A stretch of 12,783 nucleotides of DNA. It comes from JAGLQA01 sp023135565 (GTDB taxonomy: Bacteria; Acidobacteriota; Aminicenantia; UBA2199). Position 1 is the stretch's first letter; each line of letters begins with the position of its first letter. The translations under genes and the position numbers were made by a program. The stretch spans positions 1 through 12,783 of the forward strand of contig DAOWCY010000203.1 of the NCBI GenBank assembly GCA_030639305.1. Reading direction: 5' to 3'. The notes under the pieces were generated by a model that made no database searches, was not told the DNA's origin, and was given only the letters and a program-made list of their open reading frames with translations. This document shows, piece by piece, positions 1 through 6,212 of the stretch.

Positions 1-523
1 GAATTGTGTTTCCTATTTGAAACCGATTGTAATTACTGCGGTATCAACGGGAATGCGACGTGGTGAAATCTTTAACCTTACCTGGAAAAATGTTGATTTT
101 AAGTACGGCTTTATTCATATTGAAAAGAGTAAAAACAATGAAAGCCGCGACATACCTATGGATAGTTTTTTGTGTGAAACCCTAAAAAATCTGAAAGAAA
201 ACAGTAACGGTAATGACTACGTTTTCTGTAAGGAAGACGGAGAAAGATGTAAAAGCATTCACCGGTCTTTTACAAATGCCTGTAAAAAAGCAGAAATCGA
301 AGATTTTCGTTTTCATGATTTGAGGCATACCGCCGCCAGTTTGTACGCGAGCGGCGGCGTTGATCTATTCACATTAAAAAACATTCTCGGCCACAAGACG
401 ATTACCATGACGCAGCGTTACGCGCATTTTATCCCGAACAAGCACGATAAAACGAGACGTGTCATGTCTGATTTTTGGTTGTCGGAAGGTGACACAGTTA
501 GTGTCACAGCGGTTAAAAATTAG
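1..523 (+). CDS. Tyrosine recombinase/phage-type integrase, C-terminal catalytic part (5' partial)
   Basis: This is the catalytic domain of a site-specific tyrosine recombinase, which cuts and rejoins DNA through a covalent 3'-phosphotyrosine link. The reading frame is open to the left edge: codons from base 2 read NCVSYLKPIVITA, so the TTG at 17 is not a real start and the N-terminal SAM-like DNA-binding domain lies outside the window. The catalytic set is present: Arg I in TGMRRGEI (Arg codon near 56), a beta-hairpin Lys region (SKNNESRDIP), HDLRH (His near 314, Arg near 323), LGHKT (His near 392) and the nucleophile in QRYAHF (Tyr codon 419-421). The visible part therefore looks functional. 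It converges on the helicase gene and sits at the edge of an accessory region with toxin-antitoxin and CRISPR relics, so it may mark an integrated element. Its att site and the element's other end are not visible. Family assignment is firm; the role as a phage or island integrase is inferred. Confidence 0.93.
   Translation, partial: NCVSYLKPIVITAVSTGMRRGEIFNLTWKNVDFKYGFIHIEKSKNNESRDIPMDSFLCETLKNLKENSNGNDYVFCKEDGERCKSIHRSFTNACKKAEIEDFRFHDLRHTAASLYASGGVDLFTLKNILGHKTITMTQRYAHFIPNKHDKTRRVMSDFWLSEGDTVSVTAVKN
489..507. repeat. Perfect 7-bp inverted repeat in the integrase 3' end
   Basis: GTGACAC (489-495) and GTGTCAC (501-507) form a perfect inverted repeat with a 5-base spacer. It lies inside the last codons of the integrase (region encoding GDTVSVTA). 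It could be a recombinase or regulator binding site, an mRNA hairpin, or chance. Confidence 0.4.
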
Positions 524-535
524 TAAAGAAGCACC

Positions 536-566
536 CCCGAAACGCTCTATAATAAACCGTTTCGGG
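536..566. repeat. 9-bp inverted repeat between convergent genes
   Basis: CCCGAAACG (536-544) and CGTTTCGGG (558-566) are perfect inverted arms around a 13-base AT-rich loop, 13 bases after the integrase stop. The stem is strong, but it is followed by A-rich, not T-rich, sequence on the plus strand and there is no good T tract on the minus strand. A Rho-independent terminator is therefore possible but unconvincing; it could also belong to an attachment site. Confidence 0.45.
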
Positions 567-613
567 AAAATCAAAAATTCCGTAGATTTGATTTAGAATC
601 AAAAGCACTTCCT

Positions 614-651
614 GCGGCGAAGCCGCTTATTGCCCCCCCACGCGAGTGGGG
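614..651. repeat. Two-hairpin GC module at the helicase 3' end (copy 1)
   Basis: Two short perfect hairpins follow each other. The first is GCGGC-gaa-GCCGC (614-626). After CTTATTGCC comes the second, CCCCAC-gcga-GTGGGG (636-651). The second hairpin encodes the last helicase residues (GPTRVGG) and the stop codon lies between the two. On the minus strand the pair could help to end helicase transcription, since TTTT appears about 10 bases beyond the first hairpin, but the T run is short. The same architecture recurs twice near 6832-6904. Confidence 0.5.
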
Positions 652-3158
652 CCCCGGAACTGGTCGAGAATTTGCGACAATTGCTCCCGGTCGGACGCTC
701 GCATAGGTCGCCATTCACGGGGAAAAAGCGAACTGTACTGACGCCAGGAAAAACGCTCGTCTATCAATAAAATAACACCGCGGTCCTCCTCAGAACGAAT
801 CACCCTACCGGCTGCTTGCAATACCCGGTTGATGCCGGGATAAAGATAGGCATACTCAAAACCGCTGCCACCCCTCTCCGGGTCGCGAAAATAATCTTTG
901 ATCAATTCATTCTCCAACGAAATAGCAGGCAAACCAACTCCCACAATCACCGCCCCACTAAGACGGTCCCCTACCAGGTCGATACCTTCTCCAAATATAC
1001 CGCCCATAACGGCAAATCCCACCAATGTAGAACCCTCAGACCCGCCGTCATCGAAATTTTGCAAAAATATATCCCGCTCAGGCTCAGTCATACCGGGAGT
1101 TTGCACGATAATTTCTGTTTCCGGGCGTGTTTCCATTTCCGCGGCGAATAATTCATATACCATCTCCATATAACGGTAAGATGGAAAAAAAAGGAGATAA
1201 TTGCCGGAACTGTGATTCACCAACGAGACAATAACCCGGTTTACCGCCTCTTTGGTACGCTCCCGCTGCCTGTACAATGTGGAAATGCGGTCGCTCACCA
1301 TTAAACAAAGATTCTCCGGCGGGAAAGGCGAAGGCAATATCAATTCACCGGCTGTGTCCCGGCAGCCGAAAATTTGCCGGAAATAGGCCGAGGGGGTCAT
1401 GGTGGCGGAGAAAAATACAGCCGATTTACACCTGCTTAGAGCTTCGGCCAATTGCCGGGAGGGGTCGATACAGAAAAGCTTTAACCTTAAATCCCGGCCT
1501 TTGGGTTCATAATAGGTGGCATAGGTCTCGTCATACTGTTCGGCGGTTCTTAAAAACCGGGAAACTTCGAAATACATATCTAAAAGCTCATCCCGGAAAG
1601 AGGTCTTGAGGTTGAGCGCCAACCAGTCTTCGGCGGCTTTCGAAAATTTCCGCAGTAGGGGATAAATGTCCTCCGGCTCTTCTTTTTCTACTACGGGCCG
1701 CCCCTCTTCTTCACAGCGCTTCCAGCACTGGCGCAGGAAGGTATTGATTTTACCCATGCTTTTGTAAACACCGGGCAGCTTGCTTTTCAAGGTGCGCCGC
1801 AGCTCGACGAAAGGCTGCTTGAAAAGTCCGGCGGAAAACATCTCCCTGGAACGGTTCACCAGGTTGTGGGCTTCGTCTATCAAGAACACATAGTCCTCTT
1901 CAGGCCCCTCTTCGCCGAAAAACCGCTTCAGGCAGACCGAAGGATCAAAGGCATAATTATAATCGCAAATAATACAGTCGGCTGTAATAGCCAGCTCTAA
2001 AGCGAATTCAAAAGGACAAACCATGTGCTTGCGGGCCATGGCCTCCACCGCTTCCCGGGTAAAGGCGTCCTGTCGGAAAATCTCTTCTACCGCATCATCC
2101 ACGCGGTCGTAATAGCCGCGGGCAAACTCGCACTCTTCGGGATCACAGGCGCTTTCCGGGTTAAAGCAGGTTTTCTCCTTGGCCGTCAGGGTGAGGGATT
2201 TCATCTTCAAACCTTTATCCCGCATCTCTTGCAGCGCTTTTTCGGCAACAGCCTTGACTGTGGTGCGGGCGGTGAGATAAAAAATTTTTCCGCATAAGTC
2301 CCGGCCTAAAGCTTTTACCGTGGGAAACAACGCAGCCATGGTTTTGCCGATGCCCGTAGGTGCCTGAACGATCAATTGGCCGTTCCCTACCGCGCCGTTA
2401 ACCGGCGGAGTCCCGCTTGTCCCGCCGGTATCGTTTAAAGGTACGGCGGGCCTTTCGTCTATTTCCCCGGCCGGGCCCGCGCCCGCTTCGATAGTACGGT
2501 AAATAACAACCGCCATCTTATGCTGCCCGGGGCGGTAAGAACCGAAAGGAAATTTTAGCTGCTCGGCTGTTTCATTGCGCTGGGAGCGCCATTGGTCTAA
2601 GGTTTCCGCCCAGGTCAGGAAACGGTCTACCAAATCGTAAAAAAAAGTTTCCAATTCTTGCCGCGTATAGCAGCGGTCTAATTCTAAGGTTTCTTCGCTG
2701 TTGACCTGGAAATAGGTCAAACGGGCGTCGATTTGCTCTAATTCTTCTTGCAGGGCGTAGATATAGCAGTAGACTTTCAACTGCCCCCAGTGACGTGGGC
2801 TGCTTTCCCGCGGTTGACCGCCGCTGTCTTCTTCCCCGGGAAGCGCGTCACGGCGGTATTTATTTAAATCGCGAGTGGTGGATTTTATCTCTTCGATAAT
2901 CACCCGGTCGGGGTATCGGTAGATACCGTCCACCCTGCCGCCGATGTCCAGGAGGTAGTTTCCCCTATCCACTTGCAGGGAAACCGGCATCTCTTTTTTG
3001 TACTCTTCGGGTCTCGATTCCTGGAGCATTTGGTGGACGCGGGTGCCTTCCAACCGGCGGTCGGTCATGGAGAATTCCATCAGCAGGTCGCCGGAGCGCA
3101 GCATCAGTTCCACCAGCGTCCTGACCGAGATTTTTAAATTCTTTTTTTCAATTTTCAT
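627..3158 (-). CDS. XPD/DinG-like Fe-S DNA helicase with N-terminal RecB-like nuclease domain
   Basis: An 843-residue superfamily 2 helicase, expected to unwind DNA 5'-3' with ATP and probably to cut it. Residues about 60-150 look like a PD-(D/E)XK nuclease: Asp77 in GRVDGIY, Glu90-Ile-Lys92 in EEIKST, and a following HWGQLKVYCYIYAL helix, as in Cas4/RecB nucleases. The helicase follows: Walker A APTGIGKT (266-273), four cysteines (331, 338, 343, 381) spaced like the XPD iron-sulfur cluster, the XPD-like CDYNYAFDP segment (about 399-406), DEAH box (428-431), and motif VI QAAGRVIR (781-788). A Gly/Pro/Thr-rich linker of about 35 residues separates nuclease and helicase. The ATG at 3156-3158 has only a weak ribosome site. 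A terminator isolates it from the upstream toxin-antitoxin pair, so it is probably transcribed alone. Domain calls are strong; nuclease activity and a repair or defence role are inferred. Confidence 0.9.
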   Translation of the reverse strand: MKIEKKNLKISVRTLVELMLRSGDLLMEFSMTDRRLEGTRVHQMLQESRPEEYKKEMPVSLQVDRGNYLLDIGGRVDGIYRYPDRVIIEEIKSTTRDLNKYRRDALPGEEDSGGQPRESSPRHWGQLKVYCYIYALQEELEQIDARLTYFQVNSEETLELDRCYTRQELETFFYDLVDRFLTWAETLDQWRSQRNETAEQLKFPFGSYRPGQHKMAVVIYRTIEAGAGPAGEIDERPAVPLNDTGGTSGTPPVNGAVGNGQLIVQAPTGIGKTMAALFPTVKALGRDLCGKIFYLTARTTVKAVAEKALQEMRDKGLKMKSLTLTAKEKTCFNPESACDPEECEFARGYYDRVDDAVEEIFRQDAFTREAVEAMARKHMVCPFEFALELAITADCIICDYNYAFDPSVCLKRFFGEEGPEEDYVFLIDEAHNLVNRSREMFSAGLFKQPFVELRRTLKSKLPGVYKSMGKINTFLRQCWKRCEEEGRPVVEKEEPEDIYPLLRKFSKAAEDWLALNLKTSFRDELLDMYFEVSRFLRTAEQYDETYATYYEPKGRDLRLKLFCIDPSRQLAEALSRCKSAVFFSATMTPSAYFRQIFGCRDTAGELILPSPFPPENLCLMVSDRISTLYRQRERTKEAVNRVIVSLVNHSSGNYLLFFPSYRYMEMVYELFAAEMETRPETEIIVQTPGMTEPERDIFLQNFDDGGSEGSTLVGFAVMGGIFGEGIDLVGDRLSGAVIVGVGLPAISLENELIKDYFRDPERGGSGFEYAYLYPGINRVLQAAGRVIRSEEDRGVILLIDERFSWRQYSSLFPREWRPMRASDREQLSQILDQFRGPTRVGGQ

Positions 3159-3207
3159 TAATCAAAAGTTAAGTCAATATCCGGACATAAAAATTCCAGG
3201 CACACAC

Positions 3208-3245
3208 AAAAAGCGGATGCGGGCGCACAGCCCCTTAATCCCCGC
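3208..3245 (-). terminator. Rho-independent terminator after the TumE-like gene
   Basis: Read on the minus strand, a GC-rich stem-loop begins 22 bases after the stop of the gene ending at 3267. Its outer arms are GCGG(GG)AT and ATCCGC and its inner arms are GGGC and GCCC around TGTGC. TTTTT follows directly (plus-strand AAAAA at 3208-3212). This closes the two-gene operon and separates it from the helicase gene. Confidence 0.7.
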
Positions 3246-3266
3246 TGCTCGTTGTTAAATGAAATT

Positions 3267-3605
3267 CTAACCAATTTCTTTCCTGATGATTTCGAGGATT
3301 TTCTCGATGCTCCTATCATAAGAAGGTATCACTTTGTCTTCATTGATATGTATATGATGGGGAAACGTTTTTACATCCCAATCAGGGGCGTTGTCCCATC
3401 TTTTTATAAGATTCGTATTTTTGTCTTGCCAATGATAGGAATATTTTCTAAATTCCCCCGACATAACGGTTTCTCTTATAGATAATTGAGAATCATCGAC
3501 TAAACGAAGTTTCATTCTCAATTTAATATTATTACCGGACACCTCATATCTTTCGATAGTGGTTTCCTTTATTATGTCTTTGAAATCTTCAAGCAACTGC
3601 TGCAT
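3267..3605 (-). CDS. TumE/DUF6516-like putative toxin
   Basis: A 112-residue protein whose core matches what I recall of the TumE-type (DUF6516) family of toxin-antitoxin modules. Visible features are a beta-rich N-terminal half (residues 20-50), the signature YSYHWQD (55-61), RWDNAP (69-74) and the histidine-rich FPHHIH (81-86), then a C-terminal amphipathic helix. The His-His-x-His cluster is the likeliest active or metal site. The ATG at 3603-3605 lies inside the end of the upstream gene, with a 17-base overlap and only a weak Shine-Dalgarno of its own, so translation is probably coupled to the upstream gene. A strong terminator follows. Family membership is inferred from motifs by eye; the toxic activity is not shown here. 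Confidence 0.7.
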   Translation of the reverse strand: MQQLLEDFKDIIKETTIERYEVSGNNIKLRMKLRLVDDSQLSIRETVMSGEFRKYSYHWQDKNTNLIKRWDNAPDWDVKTFPHHIHINEDKVIPSYDRSIEKILEIIRKEIG

Positions 3606-3858
3606 TATTTCTCAATTTTTGATACTCTTTCGTCCAGTATTCAAGGGATTTTATAGCGAATTCCCAGTCCTCGAGGTCTTCTTCTAATTGAAAATCTTCT
3701 TTTCCTTTAACTGCATGAGCTTCTTGTTCAACTTCATAGAAATTCCGTTTATATTTATTGTCGAAAAACTCTTTTTCTCCTTTGTATTGGTCGATCCTGG
3801 CAAGAATAAATAGGAAGGCCGCGTCCTTTGAAAAATTACTCATCTCGATTTGAGTCAC
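3589..3858 (-). CDS. Small acidic helical protein, putative antitoxin partner of the TumE-like gene
   Basis: An 89-residue protein beginning VTQIEMSNFSKDAAFLF. It is predicted to be alpha-helical, with many acidic and aromatic residues (EEDLEDWEFAIKSLEYWTKE near the C-terminus); I see no helix-turn-helix. I chose the GTG at 3856-3858 because GGAGG (3864-3868) sits 5 bases upstream, and because the promoter at 3890-3918 lies downstream of the alternative ATG at 3921, which therefore could not be in the transcript. The ATG at 3841-3843 is too far from the ribosome site. The gene overlaps the TumE-like gene by 17 bases and is first in the operon, the usual place for an antitoxin. I do not recognise its own family, so the antitoxin role rests on context only. 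Confidence 0.68.
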   Translation of the reverse strand: MTQIEMSNFSKDAAFLFILARIDQYKGEKEFFDNKYKRNFYEVEQEAHAVKGKEDFQLEEDLEDWEFAIKSLEYWTKEYQKLRNNAAVA

Positions 3859-3863
3859 TTCAG

Positions 3864-3868
3864 CCTCC
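3864..3868 (-). promoter_or_regulatory. Ribosome binding site that fixes the GTG start at 3858
   Basis: On the minus strand GGAGG is followed by CTGAA and then GTG. This 5-base spacing decides the start of the putative antitoxin gene against both the ATG at 3921 and the internal ATG at 3843. Confidence 0.75.
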
Positions 3869-3889
3869 TTTTTTAAGTTTTCTGTTCTA

Positions 3890-3918
3890 ATGATACCCTG
3901 ATATGGTATGCATGTCAA
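3890..3918 (-). promoter_or_regulatory. Sigma70-type promoter with internal operator-like repeat for the toxin-antitoxin pair
   Basis: On the minus strand TTGACA (plus 3913-3918), a 17-base spacer and TATCAT (plus 3890-3895) give a near-consensus promoter. Transcription would begin near 3883, about 15 bases before the GGAGG. An inverted repeat, ATACC (3893-3897) and GGTAT (3905-3909), lies in the spacer and overlaps the -10 box. A protein bound there would block the polymerase, as in autoregulated toxin-antitoxin operons. The promoter is strong on sequence; the operator is inferred. Confidence 0.7.
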
Positions 3919-4065
3919 CATTTAAAATTTATTTGCTCGCTACCTGTTTATAAAGACGGAAAAATAAAAACCGACAGCTTGCATAGATTATAATAAAACA
4001 AACAAAAAATCTATTAAATTACCCGACAAATTTCCATATAACATTAAAAAAGAGGAGAAATTTAA

Positions 4066-4239
4066 ATCAAGAATATATTTTACAATGTCTGGGTGGAAAG
4101 GGAGTTGAAGGGAGTTGCCGGTGAGAGGCCGTTGGAGGAACGGGTACGATTGGCTGTATCGGAGATTAAAAGGAGGATGAATTTTGAAATTCCCCTGTGG
4201 AGAACTGTACATCAGAAAGGAAGCCTGCTTTCATCGTGA
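4066..4239 (+). pseudogene. Possible short coding remnant, unassigned
   Basis: An open frame of 57 codons runs from the in-frame stop at 4063 to TGA at 4237-4239. Its translation is protein-like and charged (for example VERELKGVAGERPLEERV, then FEIPLWRTVHQKG). GAGGAG occurs at 4052-4057 but there is no ATG nearby; the first usable start is GTG at 4093. It could be the 3' end of a lost gene or a small GTG-started gene of 48 codons. The AxxEIKxxxxxxIPLW pattern is faintly like the end of MoaE, but too weakly to assign. Confidence 0.25.
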
Positions 4240-4271
4240 GGCAGCAAGGAGATCGTCAGAGGCACACCATT

Positions 4272-4326
4272 AAAACGAACTTACACAATTAGCATTGTGT
4301 TAAGTCGGGGCCTATCCTGTCGTTTT
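4272..4326. repeat. Nested inverted repeat in AT-rich intergenic region
   Basis: Outer arms AAAACGA (4272-4278) and TCGTTTT (4320-4326) enclose inner arms ACTTACACAAT (4279-4289) and ATTGTGTTAAGT (4294-4305), which pair with one bulged base around a 4-base loop. TTTTTATT follows, so on the plus strand it could act as an intrinsic terminator for whatever once preceded it, for example the remnant ending at 4239. Confidence 0.5.
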
Positions 4327-4811
4327 TATTACTTGCGAACTGGCTATAGGTTGTGGATGCCCTCAGTGTTTTTTGAAAAATGCAGTGAAAAAGTTGAAAT
4401 TTTCTTTAAAAGCGTGTATACTGAAATAGAAGATGTAATAATAGTTTGAAACTAGGTTGGTGTTTTAATTCTTTGACATTTCTGTTTAGTCGCATATGTA
4501 AAAAAAATTTTCCTGAACTGCTTCTAAAAACCCTTATTTATTGGGGGATTCGGATTTAAAATCGGCAAAAATGGAGTGCATCTCTATCCACAATTTGCAT
4601 AAATCGGGATTCTGCTGATATATCGGCGATTTTGGAAATTTCAGACACCCGAGATACACTCCAAAAAATATCATGGTATATAGGGAGTTTACGAATTACG
4701 GGTCAAAATTTCAGGACGTTTTTAATTTTAGGGGGTATGTACGCTCCATTTTCAAAAATCGCCCCTCAAAAGCCTTGCTATTAGATAGTTTTGAAGCGCG
4801 ATTTTGGCGGC
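4327..4811. other. AT-rich gene-poor stretch
   Basis: I find no convincing gene here. The stretch is rich in A/T runs and contains one long imperfect palindrome (4572-4663). Short recurring words appear around it: TGGAG(T/C)G(C/T)A near 4572, on the minus strand near 4660 and again on the minus strand near 4750, and CGATTTTGG near 4627 and 4799. The open frame from 4673 to 4942 runs through the CRISPR-like repeats and is not treated as a gene. The stretch may be eroded CRISPR leader, mobile-element ends or other debris. Confidence 0.5.
4572..4663. repeat. Long imperfect palindrome (13-bp arms)
   Basis: TGGAGTGCATCTC (4572-4584) and GAGATACACTCCA (4651-4663) are inverted repeats with 12 of 13 positions matching, 66 bases apart. 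The size of about 92 bp with terminal inverted repeats resembles a miniature inverted-repeat element. I see no flanking target duplication by eye. Confidence 0.45.
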
Positions 4812-4922
4812 TCTCAGAACTGTTACCTCGCTTGATAGGGGATTACGACGCCTCCCTTAATGGAGTAAATTCATCTGTTTCTATTCTCAGAACTGTTACC
4901 CCGCTTGATAGGGGATTGCAGC
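4812..4922 (+). CRISPR. Two-repeat CRISPR remnant (one spacer)
   Basis: Two copies of a repeat occur 73 bases apart: 4812-4844 and 4885-4917. They are identical over 33 bases except T4828/C4901. The first continues as ATTACGAC to 4849; the second diverges after ATT, as terminal CRISPR repeats often do. With a repeat of about 37-38 bases the intervening unique stretch (4850-4884) is about 35 bases, typical CRISPR geometry. The repeat carries an internal CCCC-GCTTGATA-GGGG hairpin and ends in ATTACGAC, similar in position to the ATTGAAAC 8-base handle of type I/III repeats, so the plus strand is the likely crRNA strand. A broken cas6 lies about 1.3 kb downstream. With only two repeats it is a relic or minimal array; chance tandem duplication is the alternative. 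Confidence 0.55.
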
Positions 4923-4984
4923 AGAGAATTATGTTTTATTAATAAGCTCTCTGTTGAAAAAAACTACATGTCAGGAGGTTGTTT

Positions 4985-6139
4985 ATGTTTAAAAAGAATG
5001 AAATTAAGAACTACATTGATGTTGAAATTTTAATTCAAGCATCCCATAGTTCAGCCAAAAGAGTCAGATTAATTCTGATAATTATGGTAACAGCCAGCGT
5101 ATTAGCCTTAGGCAGTTTGTGGAATTCCTTAGATTTTGGTTGGAAACAAAGAAGAATTAAAAGAATTTCCTACCTCGCAGAGAACCTTGATCGTCTCGAT
5201 TTGATTTTTAAAGAATATCTAGTTAAAATGATGGATAGTAATGGTGTAATTGAAATAAACAATAATAACAATGAAAAAAAAAAGGGAAGAATTACAGCCA
5301 AAAATTTAGAAGAAATAACAGAGAGCGATATTAAGTTTGTTGAGTTAAGAAACAATAAAGTTTCTGAAATATCCAATTTGAAATTGGATACAATAAGTAG
5401 AAATGATATAGAAAAAATGTCGATGAAATTTTGCAATAAAAAAAGATTGGAAGGATTGGATATTAATGAATTACTTTTTAATGCTTACCACGGGATAAAA
5501 AAAATAATTAGTTTCAAAATAAAATTAACAAAAGGAGACAGATTGTTAATCGAAAGATTCCGCCCACAAATATTTGAGAAAATAGGATTGAGGGAATTAT
5601 GTATAAGGACTGAAGCTGAAAACAAGGATTATTTAAGATTTGAAATTCCGTTCTTTAATATAAATTTTGACATCAACGATTTAGGTATTGCAGGAGGCTT
5701 AGGCTTCACTCTGATTTTGATGCTTCTTTATCTAAGCCTCGTAAGGGAGAAAGAAAATCTAAATATCGCATTTGAAACAAGCCAAGAAGTATTTAAGACT
5801 AAAGCAAAGGAGAGGCGTGATTTTTATAAATATCTTTCGATGAGCCAATTATTAAGCATAACGCCTTCACTTGGTTTTGCGAAAACAACAAATATCTCGC
5901 GAATAATTTTCCTTATTGTCCCTGCTATTTTTTCTTCTATGATTTTGGTAAATGACCTACTAACAATAAAATATGCCAAATTGTTAGATCCAAATATGAA
6001 TTTTACGTTGTTTAGCCTTAGTTTAAGTTTTATATTTTTTATCACTATTCTGATTATGACTTTCAAATGCTATAGTAGGATTATTGCTATTGACAATATA
6101 TGGACAAATGAGGATAAAGAAATAAGAAAATTATCATGA
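4985..6139 (+). CDS. Uncharacterised four-helix membrane protein
   Basis: A 384-residue protein I do not recognise. Predicted membrane helices are at about residues 28-46, 235-253, 306-327 and 340-362. Between the first two lies a charged domain of about 190 residues (47-234), beginning with a basic stretch (KQRRIKR) and containing an Asn/Lys-rich low-complexity run (92-100) and an LEEITESDIKFVELRNN segment. A charged helix with a possible short coiled coil (254-285) links helices 2 and 3. AGGAGG (4973-4978) stands 6 bases before the ATG at 4985; the TTG at 4979 touches the ribosome site and is rejected. The gene is much more AT-rich than the flanking export and helicase genes, suggesting separate origin. 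It lies between a CRISPR remnant and a broken cas6 yet is itself intact. A defence-linked membrane effector is possible but unsupported by any motif. Confidence 0.85.
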   Translation: MFKKNEIKNYIDVEILIQASHSSAKRVRLILIIMVTASVLALGSLWNSLDFGWKQRRIKRISYLAENLDRLDLIFKEYLVKMMDSNGVIEINNNNNEKKKGRITAKNLEEITESDIKFVELRNNKVSEISNLKLDTISRNDIEKMSMKFCNKKRLEGLDINELLFNAYHGIKKIISFKIKLTKGDRLLIERFRPQIFEKIGLRELCIRTEAENKDYLRFEIPFFNINFDINDLGIAGGLGFTLILMLLYLSLVREKENLNIAFETSQEVFKTKAKERRDFYKYLSMSQLLSITPSLGFAKTTNISRIIFLIVPAIFSSMILVNDLLTIKYAKLLDPNMNFTLFSLSLSFIFFITILIMTFKCYSRIIAIDNIWTNEDKEIRKLS

Positions 6140-6212
6140 TATATGTTTTTGTCGCTTTATCAAGTGAAGTAACGGATTAGTAATTTTCCCTGTGCTGTGG
6201 TATTATTAATCC

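Noticed and set aside
3859..3921. Upstream ATG at 3921 as the start of the putative antitoxin
   Set aside because: The promoter (3890-3918) lies downstream of it and the GGAGG at 3864-3868 points to GTG 3858.
3988..4212. 74-codon minus-strand open frame
   Set aside because: It has no ribosome site and lies opposite the more protein-like plus-strand remnant; there is no recognisable content.
4673..4942. 89-codon plus-strand open frame
   Set aside because: It has no ribosome site and runs straight through both CRISPR-like repeats, so its apparent repeated residues are a by-product of the DNA repeats.
4979..4984. TTG at 4979 as the start of the membrane protein
   Set aside because: It abuts the AGGAGG directly, while the ATG at 4985 has the usual 6-base spacing.
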